From an uncultured Chloroflexota bacterium (GTDB lineage: Bacteria > Chloroflexota > Chloroflexia > Thermomicrobiales > UBA6265), in NCBI GenBank assembly GCA_937901745.1, contig CALGSZ010000002.1:62001-126000 (forward strand): DNA of 64,000 bases, written 5' to 3'. Within the stretch, counting starts at the first letter, position 1; each line of letters begins with the position of its first letter. Shown piece by piece: positions 8,221 through 16,388 of the stretch. The notes under the pieces are model-generated. The model did no database searches. It was given only the letters and a program-made list of their open reading frames with translations, and was not told the DNA's origin. The position numbers and the translations under genes were made by a program.

Positions 8221-8814
8221 CTAGGCTGCCTCCGGCAAACGTTGCTGGATCGCGCCGTTCTGCGGCTTGACGATCGCAAGGGGTGGATGGTCGGCCGGGG
8301 GCAGCTCGTCCTCCGCGGCGGGCGGGATCGGAGCCAACGTCTTCGCCTTGCCGGTCAGCACTTGCGCCGCGCCCTCGAGAAGCTGCCGCTCGCGGCGCGG
8401 CCCGAAGCCATAAAGCTCCTGGATCTTCCCCTGCTGCGCCGCGACGTAGACGTCCAGCGGCGTCGAGAGGCCCAGCTCCTCATGCAGCCGGTAGGCCGTC
8501 TTCGGGCCGACACCGGGGATCTGCATCAGGTTCTGCACCTCTTGTGGCAGGTCGGCGCAGAGCTCGACGTAGAAGCGCATGTGGCCGGTGCTCAGGAGCT
8601 CGCCGAGCTTCTTGCGTAGGCGAGGACCGAGGCCCGGCAGATCGAGCTCCTGCTCCGGCGTCAACTTGAGCCGGACGTCCTCCCGGTTCTGCAGGAGCAG
8701 CCGGGCGGCGCGGCGGTAGGCGCGAACACGATAGGGATTGTCTTCCGCGAGCTCGAGGATGGTGGCTACGTTGAACAGGACGTTTGCCGCGTCCCGATTG
8801 ATGATTCGACTCAC
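8221..8814 (-). CDS. PolX-type helix-hairpin-helix protein without polymerase domain
   Basis: A 197-residue protein matching the N-terminal DNA-binding part of bacterial family X polymerases. It begins NRDAANVLFNVATILEL, then NPYRVRAYRRAAR, followed by two helix-hairpin-helix motifs, DLPGLGPRLRKKLGELL and IPGVGPKTAYRLHEELG, and a PolX-like YGFGPRRERQLLEG. The palm/nucleotidyltransferase and PHP domains of PolX are absent and the reading frame closes normally. I infer a DNA-binding or damage-recognition subunit. The GTG start at 8814 is supported by AAAGGAG 7-8 nt upstream and lies about 41 nt from the predicted transcription start. It is first in the operon, with a LexA box in its promoter. 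A role in repair with XPB is inferred from context. Confidence 0.82.
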   Translation of the reverse strand: MSRIINRDAANVLFNVATILELAEDNPYRVRAYRRAARLLLQNREDVRLKLTPEQELDLPGLGPRLRKKLGELLSTGHMRFYVELCADLPQEVQNLMQIPGVGPKTAYRLHEELGLSTPLDVYVAAQQGKIQELYGFGPRRERQLLEGAAQVLTGKAKTLAPIPPAAEDELPPADHPPLAIVKPQNGAIQQRLPEAA

Positions 8815-8846
8815 GCGGGGCTCCTTTCAGCGGGTCTCCCCGAATA

Positions 8847-8860
8847 CGAACGTTTGTTCG
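8847..8860. promoter_or_regulatory. LexA/SOS box
   Basis: On the minus strand the sequence is CGAACAAACGTTCG, a match at all 14 positions to the Gram-positive/actinobacterial consensus CGAACRNRYGTTYG. It lies just downstream of the -10 of the operon promoter, around the expected +1, where a bound repressor would block RNA polymerase. It is 33 bp from the GTG of the HhH gene. Confidence 0.85.
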
Positions 8861-8861
8861 A

Positions 8862-8890
8862 ATTGTACGCCATTCGTGTCCATTTGTCAA
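8862..8890 (-). promoter_or_regulatory. Consensus promoter of HhH-xpb-bax1 operon
   Basis: The minus strand reads TTGACA (8890-8885), a 17-bp spacer, then TACAAT (8867-8862): six of six and five of six matches to a housekeeping sigma promoter. The start site would fall inside the LexA box. A strong promoter masked by a strong operator is the usual layout of SOS genes. Confidence 0.85.
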
Positions 8891-8957
8891 AATTCCGGCA
8901 CATACGGCGGGGCGCGTGCGCGACCGCAATTTCGGCGAAGGAGGCAAGGGAGAAGCG

Positions 8958-9902
8958 ATGCAGATGCGGTATCGAACGCGCGTCGGATACGGCTTCGCAC
9001 CGCTCGATGCCCGTTCCGCGATCGACACCATTCAGCGCGCCGAGGCGGCTGGCGTCGAGATGGTTTGGACGGTGATGCGCGCGACCGGACGCGACACGCC
9101 GACGCTCTACGCGGCGGCTCTCACGCGGACGAGTCGCGTCAAGCTGGGGACGGCGATCGTGCCGGCGTTAACGCGGCATCCGCTGGCGCTCGTGACGCAG
9201 ATGCTGACGCTGGAAGACTTGGCGCCGGGCCGCATCCGCCTCGGCATTGGGACGAGCCACCAGCGGACGATGATCCCCATTTACGGGTTCGACTTCTCCC
9301 GGCCGCTCGCGCAGCTCCGCGAGTATCTCCAGGTGCTCCGGCCGTCGCTGCACGACGGAAAGGTCACCTTCGAGGGCGAGTTCTACCGGGTGAACGCGGA
9401 CTTCGGCGCGGCGCCGAAGACGCCGATTCTGATCTCAACGCTCCGCGCTCGCGCGTTCGAGCTCGCGGGCGAACTGACCGATGGGGCGATTACCTGGCTT
9501 TGCCCCGTGGATTACATCCTCTCGGTCGGGAAGCCCGCGCTGGAGCGAGGCGCGGCAAAGGCGGGTCGGCCAGCGCCGCCGATCGTCGCCCACGTCCTCG
9601 TTGCGCCACGGACCGACCGCGAGGCGGTTCGTCGCGATGCGCGCCAAACGCTGACGTACTACGCTGGCGCCGAGTTCTACCGCCGGATGTTCGCCGATGC
9701 CGGGTTCCCGCTCGGACCGGACAACGCGGTACCCGACGCGCTGATCGACGAGCTGGTCGTGAGTGGGGACGCGGACGGGATTGCCGCGGCTCTCCGCGGC
9801 CGGCTCGATCGCGGTCTGGACGAGCTGGTCGTCAGCTTGGTGCCGGGCGAGGATCCGGCGCGCGAGGAAGCGGCGCTTCTCGAGATCATCGGCAGCTTGT
9901 AG
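8958..9902 (+). CDS. LLM-class (luciferase-like) flavin/F420 oxidoreductase
   Basis: TIM-barrel oxidoreductase of the bacterial luciferase / F420-dependent methylene-tetrahydromethanopterin reductase superfamily (314 aa). ATG 8958 follows AAGGGAGAAGC; the upstream GTG at 8916 has no family sequence after it. Features seen are IQRAEAAGVEMVW near the N-terminus, VKLGTAIVPALTRHPLALV (typical barrel strands 2-3), LEDLAPGRIRLGIGTSH, and LRPSLHDGKVTFEGEFY. Whether it uses F420 or FMN, and on which substrate, cannot be told. An ABM-domain monooxygenase gene starts 24 bp downstream, so the two may act on one small molecule. Confidence 0.82.
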   Translation: MQMRYRTRVGYGFAPLDARSAIDTIQRAEAAGVEMVWTVMRATGRDTPTLYAAALTRTSRVKLGTAIVPALTRHPLALVTQMLTLEDLAPGRIRLGIGTSHQRTMIPIYGFDFSRPLAQLREYLQVLRPSLHDGKVTFEGEFYRVNADFGAAPKTPILISTLRARAFELAGELTDGAITWLCPVDYILSVGKPALERGAAKAGRPAPPIVAHVLVAPRTDREAVRRDARQTLTYYAGAEFYRRMFADAGFPLGPDNAVPDALIDELVVSGDADGIAAALRGRLDRGLDELVVSLVPGEDPAREEAALLEIIGSL

Positions 9903-9926
9903 CTCTCGCGGGACGGGAGGGGAATC

Positions 9927-10217
9927 ATGTACGTGGTCGTGGCGCAGTGGCTGGCGAAAGAGGGGCAGGCGGACCGAGTCGCGGAGCTCGTCAAGGAGAT
10001 GATCCCGCATTCCCGCTCCGAGCCCGGCTGTCGGGTCTACGTCGCCAACCGGTCGGTCGAGGACCCGCGACGATTCCTGCTCTACGAGCAGTACGACAAT
10101 GAGGCGGCCTTCCAGGAGCACGTCAAGAGCGCCGCGTTCCAAGAGATCGTACTCGGGAAGATTCTCCCGCTGCTCGAGTCGCGCCAGCGCGAGGTCTTTC
10201 AGACGGTCGAGCCGTAG
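9927..10217 (+). CDS. ABM-domain (antibiotic biosynthesis monooxygenase-like) protein
   Basis: A 96-residue protein that fits the dimeric ferredoxin-like ABM fold found in cofactor-free monooxygenases and in some stress proteins such as YgiN. It has the usual pattern MYVVVAQWLAKEGQADRV, MIPHSRSEPGCRVY, RRFLLYEQYDNEAAFQEH, then a C-terminal helix. The ATG at 9927 follows GGGAGGGGA. It is probably co-transcribed with the LLM oxidoreductase upstream. The substrate is unknown; a quinone or other oxidised aromatic is possible for this family. Confidence 0.8.
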   Translation: MYVVVAQWLAKEGQADRVAELVKEMIPHSRSEPGCRVYVANRSVEDPRRFLLYEQYDNEAAFQEHVKSAAFQEIVLGKILPLLESRQREVFQTVEP

Positions 10218-10290
10218 GGAGGGTGACACGAGGCACGTTCCGCCCGGATCGCGGGTGCGCTCGGACTCGACCAGGGACGGGGAGCGGCCC

Positions 10291-10824
10291 TTACGAGACG
10301 CCGGCCGAGGATTCCGATTCCGAGACGGTGCCCACCTGATCGAAGAGGGTTGGTCCCACGATCCGGGCCGGGGGCGGCGCCTCGTCTCTCGTTTCGATGA
10401 GCGGCGGCTGAATCCAGCGCTGCTCCTCGGCGTGGAGGAACCGGGCGAAGCGTTCGACGGCCGCCTGTCCGGAGGGGCTCAGCTCCCGGAAGCAGGCGAG
10501 GAGCCGGCGTTCCCGATCGTCGCCAGGCCGGCTAGCGCCTGATTCCAGGATGCCGGCGACGCGGAACACGTCGAACCGTGACGCGCCGAGCGCCCGCGCC
10601 AGCTTGTCCAGCGTCGCGATGCTCGGCTGAGCGCCGCGACCGCGCTCGATGTCGCAGAGATACGAGCGACTAAGCCGCGCGCGTGCTGCCAGCTCCCGTT
10701 GGCTGATGCCCTGAGCGAGACGGGTGGCCCGGATCCATTCTCCGAGCGCCGTGCCGTTGTCCGATGTCGAACCCATCAGCGGGGAGCGCTGGCAGTCAAC
10801 GCGGTGGTTCGCCGGTCTTGCCAT
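10291..10824 (-). CDS. XRE-family transcriptional regulator
   Basis: A 177-residue predicted repressor. The Cro/C1-type HTH spans GEWIRATRLAQGISQRELAA to SYLCDIERGRGAQPSIATLDKLARAL, all core positions present. The C-terminal 90 residues have no recognised domain and end in an acidic, Ser-rich tail. ATG 10824 is chosen because GGAGG lies 10 nt upstream; a second ATG at 10776, closer to the HTH, has a weaker site, so the first 16 residues are uncertain. It lies 73 bp after the convergent ABM gene and 114 bp before the same-strand PHP gene's stop. Target genes are not evident. Confidence 0.82.
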   Translation of the reverse strand: MARPANHRVDCQRSPLMGSTSDNGTALGEWIRATRLAQGISQRELAARARLSRSYLCDIERGRGAQPSIATLDKLARALGASRFDVFRVAGILESGASRPGDDRERRLLACFRELSPSGQAAVERFARFLHAEEQRWIQPPLIETRDEAPPPARIVGPTLFDQVGTVSESESSAGVS

Positions 10825-10938
10825 GACAGCGCTGCCTCCATCACGCGTAGCCGTGCGTGCGGGCTCATCGCTCGCCGCGAGGCGCATCATACCCCCGGTC
10901 GACCGCGCGGGCCAGGGCGCATCGCTCGTGCCAGATTG

Positions 10939-12327
10939 TCAGCGCCGGCCTAGAGCTTGCTCCACCGGCCGCCAGATAGGATTCGACAATGCACGGATTG
11001 TGCCGTCGCCGCTGACGACCTGAGCGCGGACGTAGAACGCCGTCTCCGGGAAGCGCGCATGCCAGGTCCAGTCGTCGCGATCGATCGCGGTGGCGGCGAT
11101 GCAGCCATCCTGCGAGAGGAGCACCAACGCCGAACCCTGAGCCCCGACCACGTGGACGCGCAGCGCCTCGCCTTCCGCCTCGAAGTAGAGCTGCGGACCC
11201 TCTGGTTGCTCCGATATGAAGGCGCGGCCCTGCCGCAATCCAGCCAAGATCCGCTCCGCGGACGGATCACCGTCGATCCGGACCCAGACTGTCGGCGTGC
11301 CGATACGGGATGGAGGCAGGGGATCTCGCGACTGAGGCCGCAGGACGTGAGCGTCGCTCCCGCCGACGGCGATGAGCCGCTCGCCGCGTCGCAGCCGCTG
11401 CTCCCAGTAGCGCAGCGACGTCTCATTTAGGCGATGCCAGTGACCGTTCCAGACCTCGATCGCGTGCACGGGCGCCTGATCGCCATATTGCCAGGCGGGG
11501 CCGTACGGCCGAGGGTGATTGATGCTGACCAGCCCCCCGGCCGCGGACGCCCTCCGCATTTCAGCGGCGATCGCCTCCGGGTTCGGCTCGCGGAAGTCGA
11601 ACCAACCATCCACGCCCCAGACGTTCCAATGCCCGCCGTAGGTCGTGACCTCGATGCCGGGGATCATGACCGGTAAACCGGGAGCGGGGTTCCAGCGCGA
11701 CCGCACCGCGCCGTTGTGGTCCGTTACGGCGAGGAAGCTGAGACCGGCTTCGGCAGCGGCGACCGCGATCTCCTCCGGCCAGGAATCGCCGTCGGAGTAA
11801 AGCGAGTGGCAATGAAGCTCGCCGCGCACCCAGCCGGGCTCGGCCGCAGGCGGAACCGACGCTGGCCGCGGCGTCTGAATTTCCAGGGTTGGTAGGTCCG
11901 GCGAGAGCCCAGGGTTGAACCAAATCTCGATGCGGTAATCCAGCCCCGCCGGGCCGACCTTGTATGGGCCGAGCAGGACGTGCCAGGTGCCCGCTCCGAT
12001 CGCTCCGGCCCGGTACGGCGGCGTCGCCCATGCCTCGTCGATCGTGATCTCGAGCCGCTCGCTCCCGCTCCAGCCGCGGAACCCAGGGCTGCCCGGCTCG
12101 ACGCCGCGCTCATCGAACAGACCGATGTCGAGCGTGTTGCCGCCTTGCAGGAGCGGATCGGAGTCGATTCGCTGGTTGTAGTCGCAGCGGAAGTGGATCT
12201 GACGGACACCTTCCGGGACGCGGAACGGGACGAGCGCGTAGTGTCGCTCATCGCTCGGTAGGAATCGGCCGGTGAGTACGACGTCTGCCTGCTTGGTCGC
12301 CAATCGTTGGGATGATGCGTGGGTCAT
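10939..12327 (-). CDS. PHP-domain metallo-hydrolase (CehA/McbA-like)
   Basis: A 462-residue protein with an N-terminal beta-rich segment (about 1-170) followed by a PHP metal-dependent hydrolase domain. Metal ligands seen are ELHCHSLYSDG, VTDHN, GIEVTT, NHPRP and GGSDAHVL, in the normal PHP order. The C-terminus is a beta-sandwich-like region (LYFEAEGEALRVHV). Proteins of this CehA/McbA group hydrolyse phosphoesters or carbamate/amide bonds; the substrate here is unknown. ATG 12327 is used. A TTG at 12366 directly after the stop of the upstream methyltransferase is an alternative, and neither has a clear ribosome site, which suggests translational coupling to the upstream gene. Confidence 0.82.
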   Translation of the reverse strand: MTHASSQRLATKQADVVLTGRFLPSDERHYALVPFRVPEGVRQIHFRCDYNQRIDSDPLLQGGNTLDIGLFDERGVEPGSPGFRGWSGSERLEITIDEAWATPPYRAGAIGAGTWHVLLGPYKVGPAGLDYRIEIWFNPGLSPDLPTLEIQTPRPASVPPAAEPGWVRGELHCHSLYSDGDSWPEEIAVAAAEAGLSFLAVTDHNGAVRSRWNPAPGLPVMIPGIEVTTYGGHWNVWGVDGWFDFREPNPEAIAAEMRRASAAGGLVSINHPRPYGPAWQYGDQAPVHAIEVWNGHWHRLNETSLRYWEQRLRRGERLIAVGGSDAHVLRPQSRDPLPPSRIGTPTVWVRIDGDPSAERILAGLRQGRAFISEQPEGPQLYFEAEGEALRVHVVGAQGSALVLLSQDGCIAATAIDRDDWTWHARFPETAFYVRAQVVSGDGTIRALSNPIWRPVEQALGRR

Positions 12328-12366
12328 TTGGGTTTGCTCGACCACGGAAGACTTCGTCCTCTCCAA

Positions 12367-13392
12367 TTACGCCATTGCTGGCATCTTGAACACTTCGACC
12401 AGCGCGCGGATCTGCTCCGGTCGCGTGCCGCAGCATCCGCCGATGATCTGTATGCCCTCTGCAACCCAGCGCCGGGCGTGCTCCACGAACACGCTCGTCG
12501 GTGGGCAAGATGACCAATCCCACTCGTAGTCGAGGTAGGTGCCCCAATTCGGGTACGCGCCGAGCGGCAGGTCCGTGTACTGCCGGAGCCAGGAGCCGAC
12601 GCCATCGATGAGCGGAGGCGGCAGGCAATTGACTAGCACCGCGCTGACGCCCATCTCTTCGAACCGGCGCGCGGCCTGCCCGAACCGGTCGCCATCCTCG
12701 AGGATCGTCTCCCCCTCGACGCCGACGATCTTGCCGATCGTCCGCCGGTAGGAAACCCAGAGCGGGATACCGGTCTCCAAGAACACGTGGTAATCGGGGA
12801 ATTCCAGGTCTTCGGGGATCTCTTTCTGGATCTCCATGAGGATGAGATCCGGCTTGTGGTCGTCATCGGCGGTCGCCAACACCTCGGCGAGCGGCCGGAG
12901 GTACCGCTCCATATCGAGCGGGACGTATGTTCCAGTATAGTCCCTTGCACGCTCTTGTTGCTCGGGCGGCCAGTCCATCGTGCGACAGGCAAAGGCGACG
13001 GCGATGTCATCACGGCCGGCGCGTTTCGCTCCCTCGCGAACGAGCGCCACTGAGTCGAGGGCCATTCGCTTCCAGGCGTCCTTCGGCAGCGGGATGCGCC
13101 CGTCCTGCAGCGCCGCCCAGACGCGGTTGAGCGCGAACGTGTGCGTCTCCAGCACATCGGCGCCCGCCTCCGCGTAGCGACGGTGCACCTCGATCAGCTT
13201 ATCCGGCGCCTCGTGGATAGCGAGTGAACCCCATGTGAAATTCTTCGGGCGGTCGGCCTTGTGCTCGGGATAGCCAGCTTCTTGGAGCTCCGAGCCGATC
13301 CCTCCGTCGAGGATCACGACCTCGCCGGTTTGCAACCTGCGGTGGATGCGCCCGTATGCCTCGGTCATTGCCGCGTTCGGCGGCATGCCCAT
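12367..13392 (-). CDS. Homocysteine S-methyltransferase family protein
   Basis: A 341-residue TIM-barrel methyltransferase of the Pfam homocysteine S-methyltransferase (BHMT/MetH-N/MmuM) type. The N-terminal VILDGGIGSELQEAG and ETHTFALNR are characteristic. The zinc-binding cysteines are in VNCLPPP (about 237) and IIGGCCGTRPEQI near the C-terminus, so the metal site is complete. It should transfer a methyl group from a donor such as S-methylmethionine or a betaine to a thiol. ATG 13392 follows GGAGAG; the longer ORF start has no support. It is divergent from the class III aminotransferase at 13516 and precedes the PHP gene without a gap. Confidence 0.85.
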   Translation of the reverse strand: MGMPPNAAMTEAYGRIHRRLQTGEVVILDGGIGSELQEAGYPEHKADRPKNFTWGSLAIHEAPDKLIEVHRRYAEAGADVLETHTFALNRVWAALQDGRIPLPKDAWKRMALDSVALVREGAKRAGRDDIAVAFACRTMDWPPEQQERARDYTGTYVPLDMERYLRPLAEVLATADDDHKPDLILMEIQKEIPEDLEFPDYHVFLETGIPLWVSYRRTIGKIVGVEGETILEDGDRFGQAARRFEEMGVSAVLVNCLPPPLIDGVGSWLRQYTDLPLGAYPNWGTYLDYEWDWSSCPPTSVFVEHARRWVAEGIQIIGGCCGTRPEQIRALVEVFKMPAMA

Positions 13393-13515
13393 CGCTCTCT
13401 CCTTCCGCTCACTCGCCCGCGCGATCGTCGCTACGCGGCTCCGCTGCGGCAGCAATTCCGTGAGTGCGGTATCTTCTCAAAGTCACAATCATCTTGCCGG
13501 GAGGAGCACACGACG

Positions 13516-14859
13516 ATGACCGACGTCCTGAAGAGACCGGCGTCGCCCGATCCGACTGGGCCGGCCGACGACTCTGACGATCTGCTGCGTCGCCACCGCG
13601 AGAGCCTGTTCCCCAGCGTCCCGCTCTACTTCTCGAAGCCGATCGAGCTTCGGCGCGGGGAGCGGCAGTATGTCTACGACGGAGCCGGCCGCCAGTATCT
13701 CGACTTCTTCGGCGGGATCGCCACTGTCTCCAGCGGTCACGCAATCCCGGAGATCAACAACGCGATCAAGGAGCAGCTAGACCGGATCACGCACACCTCG
13801 ACCCTCTTCCTGATCCGGTCGCAGATCGAGCTGGCGGAGCGGATCAAGTCGATGGTCCCGCAGAAGCTGAGCAAGGTCTTTTTCACCAACAGCGGGACCG
13901 AGGCGAACGAGGCCGCGTTCCTCGTCACGACGCTCCATCGTGGCTCGAACGAGCTGATCGCGCTGCGCCACTCGTACCACGGCCGCTCCTTCGCGACGAT
14001 CAACGCCTCCGGGCAGCGTCCGTGGCGCTCCTCGACCCTCTCGCCGCTGCAGGTGCACTACGTCGGCAACCCGTATTGCTATCGCTGCCCGTGGGAGAAG
14101 ACGTACCCGAGCTGCGACCTGCTCTGCGCGCGGGACGTCGAGGCGGTCATTCAGACGACGACGAGCGGCAACCCCGCCGCGTTCATCGCCGAGCCGATCC
14201 AAGGCGTGGGCGGCTTCGTGACGCCGCCGCCGGAGTATTTCAAGCGCGTCAAGGAGATCCTCGACCGCTGGGGCGTCCCCTTCATCTGCGACGAGGTGCA
14301 ATCTGGCTGGGGCCGGCTCGGCGTGGCCGACTTCGGCTTCCAGGCGTTCGGTGTCGAACCGGATGTGGTGGTCTTCGCCAAGGGGCTCGCGAACGGCATC
14401 CCGATCGGCGGCATCGTCGCGACGGATGAGCTGGCGTCGTCCATCCGCTCGCTCACCCTCTCGACCTTCGGTGGTAACCCGATTGCGACGACGGCGGCGC
14501 TCGCCAACCTGAATTACATTGTGACCAATAACCTGCGGGAGAACGCGCGGGTGGTCGGCGCGTACCTCAAGGAGCACCTGCAGGAGCTGGCCGAGCGGCA
14601 CCAGATGATCGGCGATGTGCGCGGCATGGGCTTGATGATCGGCGTCGAGCTGGTGCACGACCGCGCGACGAAGGAGCCGGCGCCGGACCTGGCGTCGCGA
14701 GTGTTGGACGAGGCGAAGGAGCGCGGACTGATCGTCGGCAAGGGTGGTCTCTACGCGAACACGCTGCGCATCTGCCCGCCGCTGATTGTCACGAAGTCTG
14801 ATGTGGACGCGGCCGTGCGGATTCTTGACGAGGCGTTCGCGGCGGCGGGGAACTCATAA
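13516..14859 (+). CDS. Class III aminotransferase (AGXT2-like)
   Basis: PLP-dependent aminotransferase of 447 aa. The ATG at 13516 follows GGGAGGAG. Fold and active-site markers are FFTNSGTEANEAA, SYHGRSFATI, AEPIQGVGGFV, CDEVQSGWGRLG and the PLP lysine in FAKGLANGIPIGG. A cysteine-bearing insert CYRCPWEKTYPSCDLLC lies between the SYHGR and EPIQG motifs, as in AGXT2-type alanine-glyoxylate and related omega-aminotransferases. The likely reaction is transfer between an omega- or beta-amino acid and glyoxylate or pyruvate. It is transcribed away from the homocysteine methyltransferase across a 123-bp intergenic region. The exact substrate cannot be assigned. Confidence 0.87.
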   Translation: MTDVLKRPASPDPTGPADDSDDLLRRHRESLFPSVPLYFSKPIELRRGERQYVYDGAGRQYLDFFGGIATVSSGHAIPEINNAIKEQLDRITHTSTLFLIRSQIELAERIKSMVPQKLSKVFFTNSGTEANEAAFLVTTLHRGSNELIALRHSYHGRSFATINASGQRPWRSSTLSPLQVHYVGNPYCYRCPWEKTYPSCDLLCARDVEAVIQTTTSGNPAAFIAEPIQGVGGFVTPPPEYFKRVKEILDRWGVPFICDEVQSGWGRLGVADFGFQAFGVEPDVVVFAKGLANGIPIGGIVATDELASSIRSLTLSTFGGNPIATTAALANLNYIVTNNLRENARVVGAYLKEHLQELAERHQMIGDVRGMGLMIGVELVHDRATKEPAPDLASRVLDEAKERGLIVGKGGLYANTLRICPPLIVTKSDVDAAVRILDEAFAAAGNS

Positions 14860-15137
14860 GTTCCTAGGCGTTATTGCCAGGATTGCGCTGCTCCTTGGGC
14901 TTGGAGGTGAGCCTCGACTGGGCGCGGCATGACTTCGACCGCGCTGACGAAGGTGCTCCAGCAGCGGCGCGATTAACGCTCAGTACTGTTCGTCTGCCGC
15001 ATCGTCGAAGTCGGAGTCTGGCTGGTCGAGCGCTCCATCTGTGGCTGACTTGAAGCCTCTGCGTCAGTCTGCGACCAAGGCTTGTCTGCTGCCTCCCGCC
15101 GTGGCATGAACCAGGTATTTTCGGTGGGATCCGCGAC

Positions 15138-16388
15138 TCACTCCGGCAGTTGGTCGCCCCCCGCGTCCGACACTCGGAGGAGTCGTCCCGTGTCCAGTCC
15201 TGTCTGGATGAAGACAGTCCCATCTGTCGCCCAGGCGAGACCCCGTGCGGGCACGACCGACGTCAGCCGTGTCCGCTCGTCCAGGGCCAAGATCGTCTGC
15301 TCGGAGTCGCTGTCCATCTCACGGACGACTAGGTTGGCCGCGAGGGACTGCGGCGCGGCAGGGACGAAATAGAGGAGCCGGGAGCCGTCGGGCGAGAACG
15401 CTACGGACTGCATGAAAGGGATGAGTGATCGGTCGGGGAGCAGCCGTTCGACCGGTTCAACGTTCCCGGTCGCCAGGTTGACCAAGGCGAATGGCGACTC
15501 ACCTAGCGCAACGTTGGCGTCGGAGACAAGCGCGAAATCTCCTCGCGGAGCAACCTCGATCAGGAAGGGTCGCTCTAGCTTCTCGTGGTGAGAGGCGACG
15601 AGTAGTGGGGCGGCATCGTCTGATCCGACGATCCAGAGCCCATTGGCAGGATGGTCGTCCGGGCTTACAAAAATGCTGAAGACGAGCTGCTTGCCGTCCG
15701 GCATCCAGCGCAGACCGGAGACACTACAGCAGCCTCCGTCCGGCTCGAGCTGATGGAGACGCGTAGGCGTGCCACCGGTCGCCGGTACCGCGTAGATGGC
15801 TGCCTCCCGCAAGGAGCGATCCCAGACCTGGCGTGCAAAGGCCAGTGTCTGCCCGTCCGGCGACCAGGCGGGCCACGTATCGACGGGAACCGGTCCAAGA
15901 TCGGGATGACCCGCAGGGGACACACCGGGTTCGCTAGTGACCTCATCCTCGGTCAGGTTTACGAGGGTGCCGGTTGCTGCCTCAAACGTCCAGACATCGC
16001 TGTCGCCTCCTCCGCGTGCCGCGATCTCCGCAAAGGCAAGGCGGCTTCCGTCTGGTGACCACGTGACGCTGCCTGGGTCGACCTGGCTGCTCGACAGCGC
16101 GGCGCAGTGAGGAGCTTCAGCGATGGCAGCGGTCGCGTGGGCACAAAGCGTTTGCGCTTCGGAGTCCGCGGATATCGTTGCTAGCCAGCGACCATCGGGC
16201 GAGAGTCCCAGGATGCGCCGGTTCGGGAGCGAGAAGTCACGCTGCTCGACGATGGTCAGATCGCTGACGGGGCTGGGCGCGGAGCCGGGTGTGGCAGAGC
16301 TCTCCTGACCGGCGCCGCTCGACATTGGCACCATCAGCAGGAGGGCCACGCCAATCAGCATTCCAACGGTTCGTGCACCCGGTCTCAT
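15138..16388 (-). CDS. Exported TolB-like beta-propeller protein
   Basis: A 416-residue secreted protein with at least five WD40-like/PD40 repeats marked by LSPDGRWLATIS, WSPDGSRLAFAE, WSPDGQTLAFAR, MPDGKQLVFSIF and FSPDGSRLLYFV. The N-terminus from ATG 16388 is a signal peptide (charged MRPGART, then a hydrophobic MLIGVALLLMVPM core, then a small-residue region), followed by a Ser/Thr/Pro-rich linker. GGAGGAG lies just upstream. A Cys-Cys pair (GGCCSVSG) and other cysteines suggest disulfides. These propellers are usually protein-interaction or peptidase-associated modules; no catalytic domain is attached. It is convergent with the aminotransferase across a 278-bp spacer in which I see nothing. 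Confidence 0.75.
   Translation of the reverse strand: MRPGARTVGMLIGVALLLMVPMSSGAGQESSATPGSAPSPVSDLTIVEQRDFSLPNRRILGLSPDGRWLATISADSEAQTLCAHATAAIAEAPHCAALSSSQVDPGSVTWSPDGSRLAFAEIAARGGGDSDVWTFEAATGTLVNLTEDEVTSEPGVSPAGHPDLGPVPVDTWPAWSPDGQTLAFARQVWDRSLREAAIYAVPATGGTPTRLHQLEPDGGCCSVSGLRWMPDGKQLVFSIFVSPDDHPANGLWIVGSDDAAPLLVASHHEKLERPFLIEVAPRGDFALVSDANVALGESPFALVNLATGNVEPVERLLPDRSLIPFMQSVAFSPDGSRLLYFVPAAPQSLAANLVVREMDSDSEQTILALDERTRLTSVVPARGLAWATDGTVFIQTGLDTGRLLRVSDAGGDQLPE

Noticed and set aside
7144..8619. 491-codon plus-strand frame opposite the XPB and HhH genes
   Set aside because: Crosses two well-supported minus-strand genes and has Arg-rich, motif-free sequence.
14860..15137. Possible gene in the 278-bp convergent spacer
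   Set aside because: Open frames there have no ribosome site or recognisable protein content and overlap the propeller gene's 3' end.
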